A stretch of DNA of 64,000 bases. Source: Halorubrum xinjiangense (lineage in GTDB: Archaea; Halobacteriota; Halobacteria; Halobacteriales; Haloferacaceae). The notes under the pieces are model-generated. The model was not told the DNA's origin, searched no databases, and was given only the letters and a program-made list of their open reading frames with translations. The translations under genes were made by a program, and so were the position numbers. The stretch covers positions 186,001-250,000 of the forward strand of contig NZ_FNBO01000002.1 in assembly GCF_900102375.1 (NCBI RefSeq), read 5' to 3'. This document shows, in pieces, positions 50,185 through 59,038 of this stretch (positions are counted from its first letter, which is position 1; the number at the start of each line of letters is the position of its first letter).

Positions 50185-50987
50185 TGGCGACCGAAACCGC
50201 ATCGCCCGTCGGCGAGGACGAGGCGCTCGCGGGCATCGGCCTCGGTGACGGCCGGCGACTCCTCCGGGGCGCCGCGGGCGTCGTCGGGTTCCTCGCCGTC
50301 TGGTACGCCGTCTCGCTCACGCAGGACCCGTTCGTCCTCCCCTCGCCGGTCGCGGTCGCGGGGGCGTTCGCGAGCGAGCTCGCCGCGGGCGACATGACGG
50401 CGGCGCTGCTCCAGAGCGTCAGCCACTGGGTCCCCGGCACGATGGCCGGGACGGGCCTGGGGGTCGCCGCCGGCGTCGCGTTCGGATGGAGCCGACTCTT
50501 GGACGACCTGACGGCCCCGCTCGTCCGGACGCTGCGCCCGGTCCCGCCGCTCGCGCTCATCGGCTTCGCGATCGCGTGGTTCGGGATCAACGACTGGGGC
50601 GCCGCCTTCATCATCGCCGTCGGCGCGTTCTGGATCAACTTCTACGCGGCGTACGGCGCCGTGGAGGGCGTGAGCGAGGACCTGCTCGACGTGGGGCGGA
50701 CGCTCGGCGTGCGCGGCGACCTCGACGCGGTGCGCTCGATCGTGCTGCCCGCGTCGATGCCGGGGATCCTGACCGGGATCCGGACCGGACTGGGACGGTG
50801 TTGGATGCTCGTCGTCGCCTCGGAGATCTTCGGCGTCCCCGGGGTCGGCCGCGAGATCATCCGCGCCAGCAACAACCTGCGCGTCGACCGGGCGATCGCG
50901 TACATCCTCGTGTTGAGCCTGATGTACCTGCTCGTCGACGTGGCGTTCCGCGCGGTCGAACGGAGGGCGTTGGCGTGGCGGGCGTGA
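50184..50987 (+). CDS. ABC transporter permease (NitT/TauT type)
   Basis: A 267-residue inner-membrane permease of the BPD-transp-1 fold with six likely helices. The ATPase-coupling EAA-like loop is around YAAYGAVEGVSEDLLDVGRTLGV followed by VLPASMPGILTGIRTGLG (the classical ELPASxP segment). The start ATG overlaps the TGA of the binding-protein gene. It delivers the substrate across the membrane in partnership with the ATPase encoded next, whose GTG overlaps its own stop. Confidence 0.92.
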   Translation: MATETASPVGEDEALAGIGLGDGRRLLRGAAGVVGFLAVWYAVSLTQDPFVLPSPVAVAGAFASELAAGDMTAALLQSVSHWVPGTMAGTGLGVAAGVAFGWSRLLDDLTAPLVRTLRPVPPLALIGFAIAWFGINDWGAAFIIAVGAFWINFYAAYGAVEGVSEDLLDVGRTLGVRGDLDAVRSIVLPASMPGILTGIRTGLGRCWMLVVASEIFGVPGVGREIIRASNNLRVDRAIAYILVLSLMYLLVDVAFRAVERRALAWRA

Positions 50988-51778
50988 ACGGCGACGCCGA
51001 CGGCGCTCCCCTCTCCCCTGCGGCGGCGAGCGTCGCCCTCGACGGGGTCGGCAAGACGTACTCCGGCGACGGCGACGGCGGCTCGGTGCGCGCGCTCGAC
51101 GACGTGTCCTTCTCGGTCGCGGACGGGGAGTTCGTCTGCCTCGTCGGCCCGTCTGGCTGCGGGAAGACCACGCTGTTCCGGATCGTGGCCGGGCTTACCG
51201 AGGCGACCGACGGCCGCGTCCTCCTCGACGGCACCGAGGTCACCGGCCCCACGACCGACATGGGCGTGGTGTTCCAGGAGTACCACCTGTTCCCGTGGCT
51301 GACCGTCGCGGAGAACGTCGGGTTCGGCCTCGAACGGAGCGACCGCTCGCCGGACGAGCGCGAGGCGCGGGTCGAGGAGATGCTCGACCTCGTCGGGCTG
51401 ACGGAGTTCCGCGACGCGTACCCGAAGTCGCTGTCGGGCGGCATGAAACAGCGCGTCGCCATCGCCCGGTCGCTCGCGGTCGATCCGGACCTCCTCCTCA
51501 TGGACGAGCCGTTCGGCGCGGTCGACGCCCAGACCCGCGAGATGCTCCAGCGCGAACTGCTCGACGTGTGGGCGTCGACGGGGAAGACCGTCCTCTTCGT
51601 CACGCACGACGTGGCGGAGGCGGTGACGCTCGCGGACCGGGTCGTCGTGATGGCCGCCGAGCCGGGGCGCGTCCGCGAGGTCGTCGACGTCGACGTCGAG
51701 CGCCCGCGCGAGCGCGGCGACGCCGCGTTCGCGGAGTACGTCGGCCGCGTGCGAGAGCTGATCGGGGCCGGACCCTAG
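50984..51778 (+). CDS. ABC transporter ATP-binding protein (NitT/TauT type)
   Basis: A 264-residue ATPase. Walker A GPSGCGKTTLF, Q-loop VVFQEYHLFPWLT, signature LSGGMKQRVAIARSL, Walker B LLLMDEPFGAVDAQT and the H-loop His in VLFVTHDVAEAV. The GTG at 50984 is chosen because it overlaps the permease stop (GTGA); a GTG nine bases earlier is the alternative. It completes a binding protein - permease - ATPase importer of the sulfonate/nitrate/taurine class, all three genes overlapping. Confidence 0.93.
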   Translation: MNGDADGAPLSPAAASVALDGVGKTYSGDGDGGSVRALDDVSFSVADGEFVCLVGPSGCGKTTLFRIVAGLTEATDGRVLLDGTEVTGPTTDMGVVFQEYHLFPWLTVAENVGFGLERSDRSPDEREARVEEMLDLVGLTEFRDAYPKSLSGGMKQRVAIARSLAVDPDLLLMDEPFGAVDAQTREMLQRELLDVWASTGKTVLFVTHDVAEAVTLADRVVVMAAEPGRVREVVDVDVERPRERGDAAFAEYVGRVRELIGAGP

Positions 51779-51810
51779 CCGTTCGGGACGCGCTCTCGTC
51801 GTCGGTCCAG

Positions 51811-51987
51811 CTACGACTCCTCGTCGGCTTCGCGCTCCTCGACGCGCGCTGCCAGCTCGTCGACGTGGGTGCGCAGCGTCGCCAGCGTCGCGTCCGCGTC
51901 GGCGTACCCCTCGTCGTAGTCGTCGAGCGCGGCCGCCGCTCGGTCGAGAAAGCGTTCCACCGCCGGGTCCGTCGACTCGTCGGTCAT
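51811..51987 (-). CDS. Small helical protein, 58 residues
   Basis: A short frame from ATG 51987 (MTDESTDPAVERFLDRAAAA) to the TAG at 51811, ending in VDELAARVEEREADEES. The composition is strongly helical, with a heptad-like pattern in the second half, so a coiled-coil dimer is likely. Its acidic character and codon choice match neighbouring genes, which supports a real gene. No function is known. Confidence 0.6.
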   Translation of the reverse strand: MTDESTDPAVERFLDRAAAALDDYDEGYADADATLATLRTHVDELAARVEEREADEES

Positions 51988-52096
51988 GCGAGACCGTCCG
52001 CCCGCGAGCGGTTTATGTCTCCCGGCGGCGCGGTCAGACGCCGGCGGGATGGTCGAACGCCGGCGGGACGGTCGAACGCCGGCGGCGCGTGCCCGG

Positions 52097-52324
52097 TTAC
52101 TGTCGCCGACGGAGCGCGTACGTCGTGTAGCCGACCGCGGCGACGAGCGCGGCGGAGAGGAGGGTGCCGAAGACGGCGGGCGACGCGGTGACGTAGTCGC
52201 CGAACGGGTCGGTCAGCGCGAACACGGCCACGATGAGCGCGAGCGAGATGGCGATGCCGACCGCGCCGAACGCCTTGAACGCCGCGTCGAGGTCGAATCC
52301 ACGCGATCCCTGTTGGTGGCTCAT
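52097..52324 (-). CDS. Small two-helix membrane protein
   Basis: A 75-residue protein starting at the ATG at 52324 (MSHQQGSRGF) with two hydrophobic helices (about residues 15-37: AFKAFGAVGIAISLALIVAVFAL, and 45-66: AVFGTLLSAALVAAVGYTTYAL), ending RRRQ. A TTTAAAACTGG stretch about 28 bp upstream of the ATG is a plausible TATA box. The DNA just before it reads through as a longer frame, but the start at 52324 fits the TATA spacing. Unknown function. Confidence 0.75.
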   Translation of the reverse strand: MSHQQGSRGFDLDAAFKAFGAVGIAISLALIVAVFALTDPFGDYVTASPAVFGTLLSAALVAAVGYTTYALRRRQ

Positions 52325-52383
52325 ACCCCGCCGTACGCGCTCCAGTTTTAAATCCGTGCGCTGGATTTTCACGCCGAGAGAAC

Positions 52384-52447
52384 GGCGACGGCGACGCTCA
52401 CTCGGAGAATCCCTCGGCGACGGCGACGCTCACTCGGAGAATCCCTC
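52384..52447. repeat. 32-bp duplication at the 3' end of deoC
   Basis: The last codons of deoC and its stop (CTCACTCGGAGAATCCCTCG) are repeated 32 bp further on. As the unit is not a multiple of three, the downstream copy is outside the coding sequence. Confidence 0.8.
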
Positions 52448-53068
52448 GACGATGGCGACGCCGGAGGAGGCGCCGATCCGGACGGCGCCCGCCTCGAGCA
52501 TGGCGGTCGCCTCCTCGTAGGAGCCGACGCCGCCGGAGGCCTTCACCGGCAGGTACTCGCTCATCAGTTCGACGTCGGGGACCGTCGCGCCGCCGTCGGC
52601 GAAGCCGGTCGAGGTCTTCACCATGTCGGCGTCCGCGGCGACGGCGGCCTCGCAGGCGCGGCGCTTCTCGGCGTCGTCGAGGAGGGCGGTCTCGATGATC
52701 ACCTTCACCGGGACGGGCACGGCCGCGACGACGTCCGCCAGCTCGTCGGCGACCGCGCCGTCGTCGCCCGCCTTCAGCCGGCCGACGTTGATCACGATGT
52801 CGATCTCGCCGGCGCCGGCCTCCCACGCCGCGACCGCCTCATCGCGCTTGATCGCGGGCGCGTGCTGCCCGTGCGGGAACCCGACCACGGTGGCGACCGC
52901 CTCGGGGTCGGCCTCGTACGCGACCGCCTCGGCGACGTAACACGGCGGGACACAGGCGTTCATCCCGTGAGCGGCGGCCTCGTCGAGAACGGTCCGCACG
53001 TCGGCCGGGGTCGTCTCGGGGCCGAGGACGGTGTGGTCGATGCTGGCGGCGAACTCCTCGCGGTTCAT
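52430..53068 (-). CDS. deoC: Deoxyribose-phosphate aldolase
   Basis: A 212-residue class I aldolase that cleaves 2-deoxyribose-5-phosphate to glyceraldehyde-3-phosphate and acetaldehyde in deoxynucleoside catabolism. Family motifs: [56 protein letters not shown], the Schiff-base lysine in [15 protein letters not shown], and the phosphate-binding [13 protein letters not shown]. The ATG at 53068 gives the standard length. No other deo genes are adjacent. Confidence 0.95.
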   Translation of the reverse strand: MNREEFAASIDHTVLGPETTPADVRTVLDEAAAHGMNACVPPCYVAEAVAYEADPEAVATVVGFPHGQHAPAIKRDEAVAAWEAGAGEIDIVINVGRLKAGDDGAVADELADVVAAVPVPVKVIIETALLDDAEKRRACEAAVAADADMVKTSTGFADGGATVPDVELMSEYLPVKASGGVGSYEEATAMLEAGAVRIGASSGVAIVEGFSE

Positions 53069-53241
53069 GCCTCGTCCGTCGCGTCGGGAGCTAAAAGGCG
53101 TGCGGGGTCGACGTCGCGGTCGGCTCCGACACGGGCGGCTCGGATCGACGCGAAAAACCGGGACGTGCGGTCGAAAAACGCGCGGAGGGGAGGGATAGCG
53201 ACCGGCGCGGCGCCGGTCGGTCGAGGCGGACGGCGCCGAGG

Positions 53242-53610
53242 TCAGCCCTTGATCTCGATCTCCGTGCCGGAGACGGCGCCCTCGACGGTCACCGGGAGCC
53301 GGACCGTCAGGATGCCGTTCCGGTACTCGGCCTCGATGGCGTCCTCGTCGATCGCCTTCGGGAAGCGGAACCGCCGGTGGTACGTCCGGCGGGTCCCGCG
53401 GCGCTCGTCTTCGTGTTCGCCGGCGACGTTGAGCACGCCGTCGTTCCACGAGGCGGTGATCTCCGCCGGGTCGAACCCGGGGAGCTCGACTGAGAGGACG
53501 AACTCGCCGTCCTCTTCGTACAGTTCGTAGTCGTTGCTACCGGATTCAAGCAGTCGGCTCGGGAAGTCGAGTCCCTGCGTCCACGTGTTGGCCGGTTCGA
53601 GCATGGGCAT
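53242..53610 (-). CDS. hsp20: Hsp20-family small heat-shock protein
   Basis: A 122-residue small heat-shock protein. The alpha-crystallin domain spans residues 27-110 ([51 protein letters not shown]). A C-terminal IEI motif (GTEIEIKG) is the usual inter-dimer contact. It would act as an ATP-independent holdase in the cytosol. The ATG at 53610 is preferred because GAGGTGG lies about eight bases upstream; Met at 53604 is also possible. The following gap holds an AT-rich stretch at 53640-53690. Confidence 0.92.
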   Translation of the reverse strand: MPMLEPANTWTQGLDFPSRLLESGSNDYELYEEDGEFVLSVELPGFDPAEITASWNDGVLNVAGEHEDERRGTRRTYHRRFRFPKAIDEDAIEAEYRNGILTVRLPVTVEGAVSGTEIEIKG

Positions 53611-53782
53611 TGCTGACCACCTCGAACGCATCCGAAACTACGATTGCTATTCTATAAAAATCTGCCGAATTATGAGATTATTTAACATTTGCGGTCGAGC
53701 GCGTCTCCGAACCGACCACACGCTTCGCGGCGCTGCACCGACGGATCCGGTCGTCACCGCGGATACCGCCGAGCGAACGATC

Positions 53783-53800
53783 GTTGGAGAATTCTCCAAC
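53783..53800. promoter_or_regulatory. Perfect 18-bp palindrome upstream of the aminotransferase
   Basis: GTTGGAGAATTCTCCAAC is a perfect inverted repeat whose centre lies about 58 bp before the ATG at 53850 and just before a TTTATT TATA-like box (about 53820). It is flanked by the weaker inverted repeat CGATC / GCGATCG. It is a strong candidate for an operator bound by a dimeric regulator. Confidence 0.6.
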
Positions 53801-53849
53801 TATCTCGCGATCGCCCCGGATTTATTCCATCTGCGTGCCACCGCGGCTC

Positions 53850-55190
53850 ATGGATCGCGACACCGTCACGCCCGCCGTCACGGACCTCCCCGGCGAGCGC
53901 GCTCGCGAGTGGGTCGAGTACCACCACGAGTCGGCCGCGCCGAGCACCTACGTCTACGAGTTCGTCTGGGACCGCACCGCCCCCGCCGAGGGCCCGTTCT
54001 GCACCGACGTCGACGGCAACGTCCTCTTAGACTTCACCAGCCACGTCGCCGCCGCGCCGCTCGGGTACAACAACCCGCTCATCATGGACCGCCTCGAAGA
54101 GTTCGACCTCGTCGACCCGCTGAAGATCGCCGGCCAGGACTTCTACGCCGCGGGCGGCCCCGCGCCGGGCGACGGGATCCCCGGCGCCTCTGGGCTGATG
54201 GACCGCCTGACGGACCTGACGAGCCACTACGACATGGACACCGTCTTCCTCTCGAACTCCGGGGCGGAGGCGGTCGAGAACGCCATCAAGATCGCCTACG
54301 ACGCCGCCGACGGCGCCAAGTACGCGATCACCTTCGACGGGGCGTTCCACGGGCGGACGCTGGGCGCGCTCTCGCTCAACCGCTCGAAGTCCGTCTACCG
54401 CCGCGAGTTCCCGGAGGTGAGCGGCGTGATGGACGTCCCGTACTGCGACGACCGGACCTGCTCGCCGGAGACCTGCTCGTGCGGCTTCTTCGCCGACGGC
54501 GTCTCGCGGCTCCGCCGCAAGCTCGACCCGAAGCGCGGCAACGTTCACCCGGACGACGTGGCGTACCTCATCATGGAGCCGATCCAGGGCGAGGGCGGCT
54601 ACCGGTTCCCCTCCGAGGCGTTCACCGACGAGATCGCGGCGCTCGCCGAGGAACACGACATCACGCTGATCGCCGACGAGATCCAGTCGGGCGTCGGCCG
54701 CACCGGCGAGATGTGGGGATCCGACCACTATGCGTACGAGCCGGACGTGATATCGAGCGCGAAGGGGCTCCGCGTGGGCGCGACCGTTTCGCGGAGCGAC
54801 GTCTTCCCCGAGGAGACGGGGCGCCTCTCCTCGACGTGGGGCGCCGGCGACCTGATCGCCTCGGCGCAGGGCGCGCTCACGCTCGACGCCATCGAGGAGG
54901 CCGACCTCATGGACAACGCCGTCGTCCGCGGCCGGCAGTTCAAAGAGACGCTGCGCGACGCCGAACTCGACGCCGTCGCGGACGTCCGCGGGAAGGGACT
55001 CCTGCTCGCCGTCGAGTTCGACACGAAGGAGCGCCGGGACGCGGTCGTGGAGCACGCGTTCGATCGCGGCCTCCTCACGCTCGCGTGCGGCCATAAGGTC
55101 CTCCGGATCCTCCCGCCGCTCGACGTCACCGAACGCGAGATAGCGCTCGGCTCCGAGCTCCTCACGGACGCGATCACGGCCGCGGCCTGA
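53850..55190 (+). CDS. Class III aminotransferase
   Basis: A 446-residue PLP aminotransferase of class III, the family of 4-aminobutyrate and acetylornithine aminotransferases. Motifs include LSNSGAEAVENAIKIAYDA, FDGAFHGRTLGALSL, IMEPIQGEGGYRFPSEAF, LIADEIQSGVGRTGEMWG (Asp contacting the PLP nitrogen) and ISSAKGLRVGA with the Schiff-base lysine. An unusual Cys-rich insert (YCDDRTCSPETCSCGFF) near residue 210 is not expected in the classical enzymes. The ATG at 53850 follows a TATA-like box by about 27 bp. Amino-donor specificity is unknown; the palindrome upstream suggests regulation. Confidence 0.88.
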   Translation: MDRDTVTPAVTDLPGERAREWVEYHHESAAPSTYVYEFVWDRTAPAEGPFCTDVDGNVLLDFTSHVAAAPLGYNNPLIMDRLEEFDLVDPLKIAGQDFYAAGGPAPGDGIPGASGLMDRLTDLTSHYDMDTVFLSNSGAEAVENAIKIAYDAADGAKYAITFDGAFHGRTLGALSLNRSKSVYRREFPEVSGVMDVPYCDDRTCSPETCSCGFFADGVSRLRRKLDPKRGNVHPDDVAYLIMEPIQGEGGYRFPSEAFTDEIAALAEEHDITLIADEIQSGVGRTGEMWGSDHYAYEPDVISSAKGLRVGATVSRSDVFPEETGRLSSTWGAGDLIASAQGALTLDAIEEADLMDNAVVRGRQFKETLRDAELDAVADVRGKGLLLAVEFDTKERRDAVVEHAFDRGLLTLACGHKVLRILPPLDVTEREIALGSELLTDAITAAA

Positions 55191-55238
55191 AACGGGCTCG
55201 GCCCGGGCGTCGTCGCCCGCGGCCCGCCGCCGCGCCCC

Positions 55239-55892
55239 TCAGCGGTCCGCGTACCACTCCGCGAACTTTTCGAGGGCTCGCCCGCGGTGCGACACCGCGT
55301 TCTTCCGGTCGGTGTCCATCTCCGCGAACGTCTCGCCGTCGTGTTCGAAGATCGGGTCGTACCCGAACCCGCCGTCACCTCGCGGGGCGACGATCCGGCC
55401 CGGGACGTACCCCTCGAACAGCTTGACCGGGAGCGGGTCGGTCTCGGGACCGTCCGCGCCGTCGCCGTCATCCTCGCCCTCGTCCGGGCCCGCCGCCGCG
55501 GCCACGTCGCGGTCGCCTCGGTCGACGGGGTCGGGGCTCGCGGCGAACCCCTCGCCGTCGCAGTAGCCGAGCACGCACCGGAAGGCGGCGCGGCGGTCGT
55601 CGAGGTCGGCGGCGATCTCGTGGACGCGCTCGACCCCGAGGGTGTCCTCGACGTACGAGGAGTAGGGTCCGGGGAAGCCGTCGAGCCCCTCGACGAACAG
55701 CCCCGCGTCGTCGACGAGGACCGGCGCGTCCGCGTGGCGGTACGCTTCGCGGGCCCCCCGCGCCGCGATCGGGCCGAGTTCGTCGGCCTGGACCTCCGTG
55801 TAGTCGAAGTCGAGCCGCTCCACCGAGCCGTCCGGGAGGTACCGCTCCGCCTCGCGCACCTTCCCCGGGTTCGTCGTCACGTACCTGAGCAC
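55239..55892 (-). CDS. rdgB: Non-canonical purine NTP pyrophosphatase, HAM1/RdgB family
   Basis: A 217-residue house-cleaning enzyme that hydrolyses ITP/XTP. Motifs: YVTTNPGKVREAERYL at the N-terminus, DAPVLVDDAGLFVEGLDGFPGPYSSYVEDTLG, FGYDPIFEHDGETFAEM and KNAVSHRGRALEKF. A 40-residue acidic insert (DRGDRDVAAAAGPDEGEDDGDGADG) separates the halves and is typical of halophilic adaptation. The ATG at 55892 is at the natural family start. The gap after the stop to the class III aminotransferase is short. Confidence 0.9.
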   Translation of the reverse strand: MLRYVTTNPGKVREAERYLPDGSVERLDFDYTEVQADELGPIAARGAREAYRHADAPVLVDDAGLFVEGLDGFPGPYSSYVEDTLGVERVHEIAADLDDRRAAFRCVLGYCDGEGFAASPDPVDRGDRDVAAAAGPDEGEDDGDGADGPETDPLPVKLFEGYVPGRIVAPRGDGGFGYDPIFEHDGETFAEMDTDRKNAVSHRGRALEKFAEWYADR

Positions 55893-56000
55893 GGATCGCC
55901 GTGGGCGGGCCCGCGACGAATAGCCGTCGGTCGCGTGCGACGGTGAAAATCCGCCCGACCCGGCAGTACGCTTTTGTCGACGCGACGAAATCCGTCGGGT

Positions 56001-56408
56001 ATGGCCCTCCCCACGTTCGAGAAGAACCGGCTCATCGGCCTCATCGGGATCCTCTCGTTCGGGCTCACGTCGCTCTTCGCCGTCATCATCCCGGGCCCGC
56101 TGGAGGCGCTGATCCCAGCGACGTTCATCGCGGGGTTCTTCATCCTCATCCCGTTGGTGTTGGTGCTCGGCGAGGACTTCCCGCTCGTCGCGTCCGACGA
56201 CCCCGACGCGTCGACCGAAATCGGTGCCTCAGCCGACCGGCCGATCGCGGCGTTACGCGAGCGCTACGCGACCGGCGAGATAGACGAGGCGGAGTTCGAG
56301 CGGAAGCTCGACCGGCTGTTAGCGACCGAGGACCTCGACGAGCGGTTCGACCGGGTCGAGTCCGGCCGGATCGGGGACAGCCGAGAGCGCGACCTCGAAC
56401 TGGAGTGA
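56001..56408 (+). CDS. SHOCT-domain membrane protein
   Basis: A 135-residue protein with two hydrophobic helices (about residues 11-32, LIGLIGILSFGLTSLFAVIIPG, and 36-55, PATFIAGFFILIPLVLVLG) and a C-terminal SHOCT motif (PIAALRERYATGEIDEAEFERKLDRLL). The start ATG is at 56001, where a TACGCTTTTGTC element precedes by about 30 bp. SHOCT domains are widespread C-terminal modules of membrane proteins; their role is structural or oligomerisation-related. No specific function. Confidence 0.85.
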   Translation: MALPTFEKNRLIGLIGILSFGLTSLFAVIIPGPLEALIPATFIAGFFILIPLVLVLGEDFPLVASDDPDASTEIGASADRPIAALRERYATGEIDEAEFERKLDRLLATEDLDERFDRVESGRIGDSRERDLELE

Positions 56409-56423
56409 GTCGGTTCGCTGCGC

Positions 56424-57455
56424 TCAGGGGTCGACGCGGACGAGCCACGCCTCGGGGTCGTCGATCTCTCCGGCGGTCGGGAGGTTCTCGGGGCGCTCCC
56501 AGACGGCGCCGGCGGCCTCGACGCCGCGCGCGTCAGCGACGTGCCGGAAGAAGGCGGCGCCGCGCTCGTACTGCCGGCGCTTGAGCCCCAGCCCGAGCAG
56601 GCGCTGCGCGAGCCGGCGCACGGGGCCGCCCCCACCGCGGCGCTCGTCCAGCTTCGCCCGGAGGTCCGCGTACTCGCCGTCGAACGCGCGGTCCATCAGC
56701 ACCTCGGCGTACCCCTCGACCGCGGTCATCGCGGCCTGGAGCTCCGCGAACGCGTCGGGGTCGAGTCCGCGGCCCGCGCCCCCGGCGCCGCCGACCATCC
56801 CCTCGACGCCGCGCTCGACGCGCGACTCGAGGTACTCCGGGAGCCACGGCGCCGCGCCGAACTCGGCGGCGTGGGTCACCTCGTGGAACGCGATCCACCG
56901 CCGGAACCGGGGGTAGTCGACGTCGAGCGCGCTCGCGACCGCGACGATGTTCGGGTGGACGAAGTAGAGCCCGTGGTCGGCGTCCGGCTCGTCGGCGAGG
57001 AGCAGCGGGTCGTACTGGCCGAGGACGTTCCGCGCGAGGAAGCCCAGCGCGAACGCCATCGAGCCCGTGTTGGCGACCCGCGAGAGGTCCCGCGCGAACG
57101 CCGGAGGGCGCTTCGCGGGCGTCACGTCGAACGTCCCGTCCGGGCCGCCGGGGTCCGCCGCGGCCGCCTCGATCGGGTCCATCACGCGCCGGAAGGTGCC
57201 GACGCTCGCGTCGATCCAGTGGTGGCGGTTCTGTACCTCCACGGTGTCGGGCACGTCGAACTCGATCCCTGCCACCTCGGCCAGCCGCGAGCGCGCGTCG
57301 CGGACGTCGGCGGCGTACCCCGCGCGCTCCGCGTCGGTGAGCGCGATCGATCCGGGGTCCGTGGCGTCCCTCGCGGCCGCCGCGGCCCGGTCCCAGTCGA
57401 CGACGCCCGGTCCCTCCGCCTCGGCGACGGCCCGGACGCTTCGGAGGATGTCCAT
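56424..57455 (-). CDS. Zinc-dependent metalloprotease-like protein (DUF2342)
   Basis: A 343-residue protein of the DUF2342 family (described as coenzyme F420-associated zinc metallopeptidase-like). The zinc motif is WIAFHEVTHAAEFGAAP (HExxH). It is followed by a helical region of about 150 residues (MTAVEGYAEVLMDRAFDGEYADL, then a C-terminal RRQYERGAAFFRHVAD). Sequences such as YFVHPNIVAVASAL and MAFALGFLARNVLGQYDPLL flank the active site. It ends 15 bp after the SHOCT gene stop on the opposite strand. Physiological substrate unknown. Confidence 0.85.
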   Translation of the reverse strand: MDILRSVRAVAEAEGPGVVDWDRAAAAARDATDPGSIALTDAERAGYAADVRDARSRLAEVAGIEFDVPDTVEVQNRHHWIDASVGTFRRVMDPIEAAAADPGGPDGTFDVTPAKRPPAFARDLSRVANTGSMAFALGFLARNVLGQYDPLLLADEPDADHGLYFVHPNIVAVASALDVDYPRFRRWIAFHEVTHAAEFGAAPWLPEYLESRVERGVEGMVGGAGGAGRGLDPDAFAELQAAMTAVEGYAEVLMDRAFDGEYADLRAKLDERRGGGGPVRRLAQRLLGLGLKRRQYERGAAFFRHVADARGVEAAGAVWERPENLPTAGEIDDPEAWLVRVDP

Positions 57456-57625
57456 ACGGATCCGACGGGCGGCCGCCTCAAAGCGCTTGTGTCGACCGGT
57501 CCGCGCGCCGGCGGACTCGCGGCGGGTTCCCGTACCCGCGGACTCGTCGACGGTCCGGGCGCCGAACGCGCGGGGTACGCCGCCGACACCGACGTTTTCT
57601 TGCCGGCCGCCGCACAGCCACCGGC

Positions 57626-58702
57626 ATGGACGACGAACGCAGCGCGTTCCTCGACGACCTCCTCGCGACGCCGAGCCCCTCGGGCTTCGAGACGGCCGCC
57701 CAGCGCGTCTGGACCGACTACGTCCGCGCGTTCGCGGACCGGGTCGACACCGACGCCTATGGCAACGCGGTCGCGGTCCACGAGGGCGACCCCGACGCGC
57801 CGACGGTCGCCGTCACCGGTCACGCCGACGAGATCGGGTTCATCGTCCGCGACGTGCTCGACGACGGGTTCCTCCGAATCGGGCGGATCGGCGGCTCCGA
57901 CCGCACCGTCTCGAAGGGCCAGCACGTCACGGTCCACGCCGAGGAGCCGGTCCAGGGCGTCGTCGGGCAGACGGCGATCCACTTGCGGGACGGAGGCGAC
58001 GAGGAGTACGAGGACGTCGCGGCCCAGTTCGTCGACATCGGCGCCGCGGACGCCGACGAGGCGCGCGAGCACGTCGAGGTCGGCGACCCGGTCACGTTCT
58101 CGACGGGCCGCCGCGAGCTCGTCGGCGACCGGATCGCCGCCCGCGGGGTCGACAACCGGGCCGGCGCGTGGGCGGCCGCGGAGGGCCTCCGCCGCGCGGC
58201 CGAGGCGGACGTCGACGCCACCGTCTACGCGGTCTCGACCGTCCAAGAGGAGGTCGGGCTCCAGGGCGCGCGGATGGTCGGCGTCGACCTCGACGACGTC
58301 GACGCATTCGTCGCGGTCGACGTCACGCACGCCACCGACAACCCGGACGTCGACCGCGAGCGCCGCGGCCCGGTCGAGCTCGGCGCCGGCCCGGTGATCG
58401 GGCGCGGCAGCGCGAACCACCCGGTCCTCGTCGACCTCGCGCGCGACGCGGCCGCGGAGGCCGACGTCGACGTCCAGCTCCAGGCGGCCGGCACCCGGAC
58501 CGGCACCGACGCGGACGCGTTCTACACGGCGCGCGACGGCACCCCCGCGCTCAACGTCTCGATCCCGAACCGGTACATGCACACGCCGGTCGAGGTGATC
58601 GACACGACCGACCTCGACGCCGTCGCCGACCTCCTTGCCGCGATCGGGGACGCAGCGGGCGATTTCGCGGCCGGACCGGCACCGTTCGCCGTCGACGTCT
58701 GA
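57626..58702 (+). CDS. M42-family aminopeptidase (tetrahedral aminopeptidase type)
   Basis: A 358-residue cobalt/zinc aminopeptidase of family M42. The metal-site residues appear in VAVTGHADEIGF, GVDNRAGAWAA (bridging Asp), VQEEVGLQGAR (catalytic Glu), VAVDVTHATD and IPNRYMHTPVEV (His). These enzymes assemble as 12-mer tetrahedra and finish peptide breakdown downstream of the proteasome, a common archaeal housekeeping function. The ATG at 57626 is about 28 bp after a TTTTCTTGCC element. The tRNA gene follows about 95 bp after the stop. Confidence 0.92.
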   Translation: MDDERSAFLDDLLATPSPSGFETAAQRVWTDYVRAFADRVDTDAYGNAVAVHEGDPDAPTVAVTGHADEIGFIVRDVLDDGFLRIGRIGGSDRTVSKGQHVTVHAEEPVQGVVGQTAIHLRDGGDEEYEDVAAQFVDIGAADADEAREHVEVGDPVTFSTGRRELVGDRIAARGVDNRAGAWAAAEGLRRAAEADVDATVYAVSTVQEEVGLQGARMVGVDLDDVDAFVAVDVTHATDNPDVDRERRGPVELGAGPVIGRGSANHPVLVDLARDAAAEADVDVQLQAAGTRTGTDADAFYTARDGTPALNVSIPNRYMHTPVEVIDTTDLDAVADLLAAIGDAAGDFAAGPAPFAVDV

Positions 58703-58796
58703 GCGAGACGCGCCACGATAAACCGGGACACGGCGGCGTCGAAACGGAACTGTTTTACTATCGTCTTTCCTACCGTAGATTGCGACGAACCGACGT

Positions 58797-58871
58797 GCTC
58801 TGGTGGTGTAGTCCGGCCAATCATCTTGCCCTCTCACGGCAAGGACCTGGGTTCAAATCCCAGCCGGAGCA
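58797..58871 (+). tRNA. tRNA-Glu(CUC)
   Basis: A 75-nt cloverleaf. The acceptor stem is GCTCTGG with CCGGAGC (58797-58803 with 58864-58870, one G-U pair), followed by discriminator A58871. The anticodon stem TTGCC/GGCAA (58826-58830 with 58838-58842) closes loop CTCTCAC, giving anticodon CTC at 58833-58835. The T-loop is GTTCAAATC. The CCA is not encoded and no intron is present. Confidence 0.95.
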
Positions 58872-59038
58872 TTTCTCCTTTCGCGGTTTCCTTCCCGAAG
58901 AGCATCGCGTGAGATCCGACGAGGTACGCCGGCCTGTGCCGACGCGCTGACCGCGACGGAGTTCGATCGCAACAGCGCTCTCCTCGCGGCCCCTCGTCGC
59001 CCCACACTTATCAGACGGCTGTCCGTATCCGGTGACGC

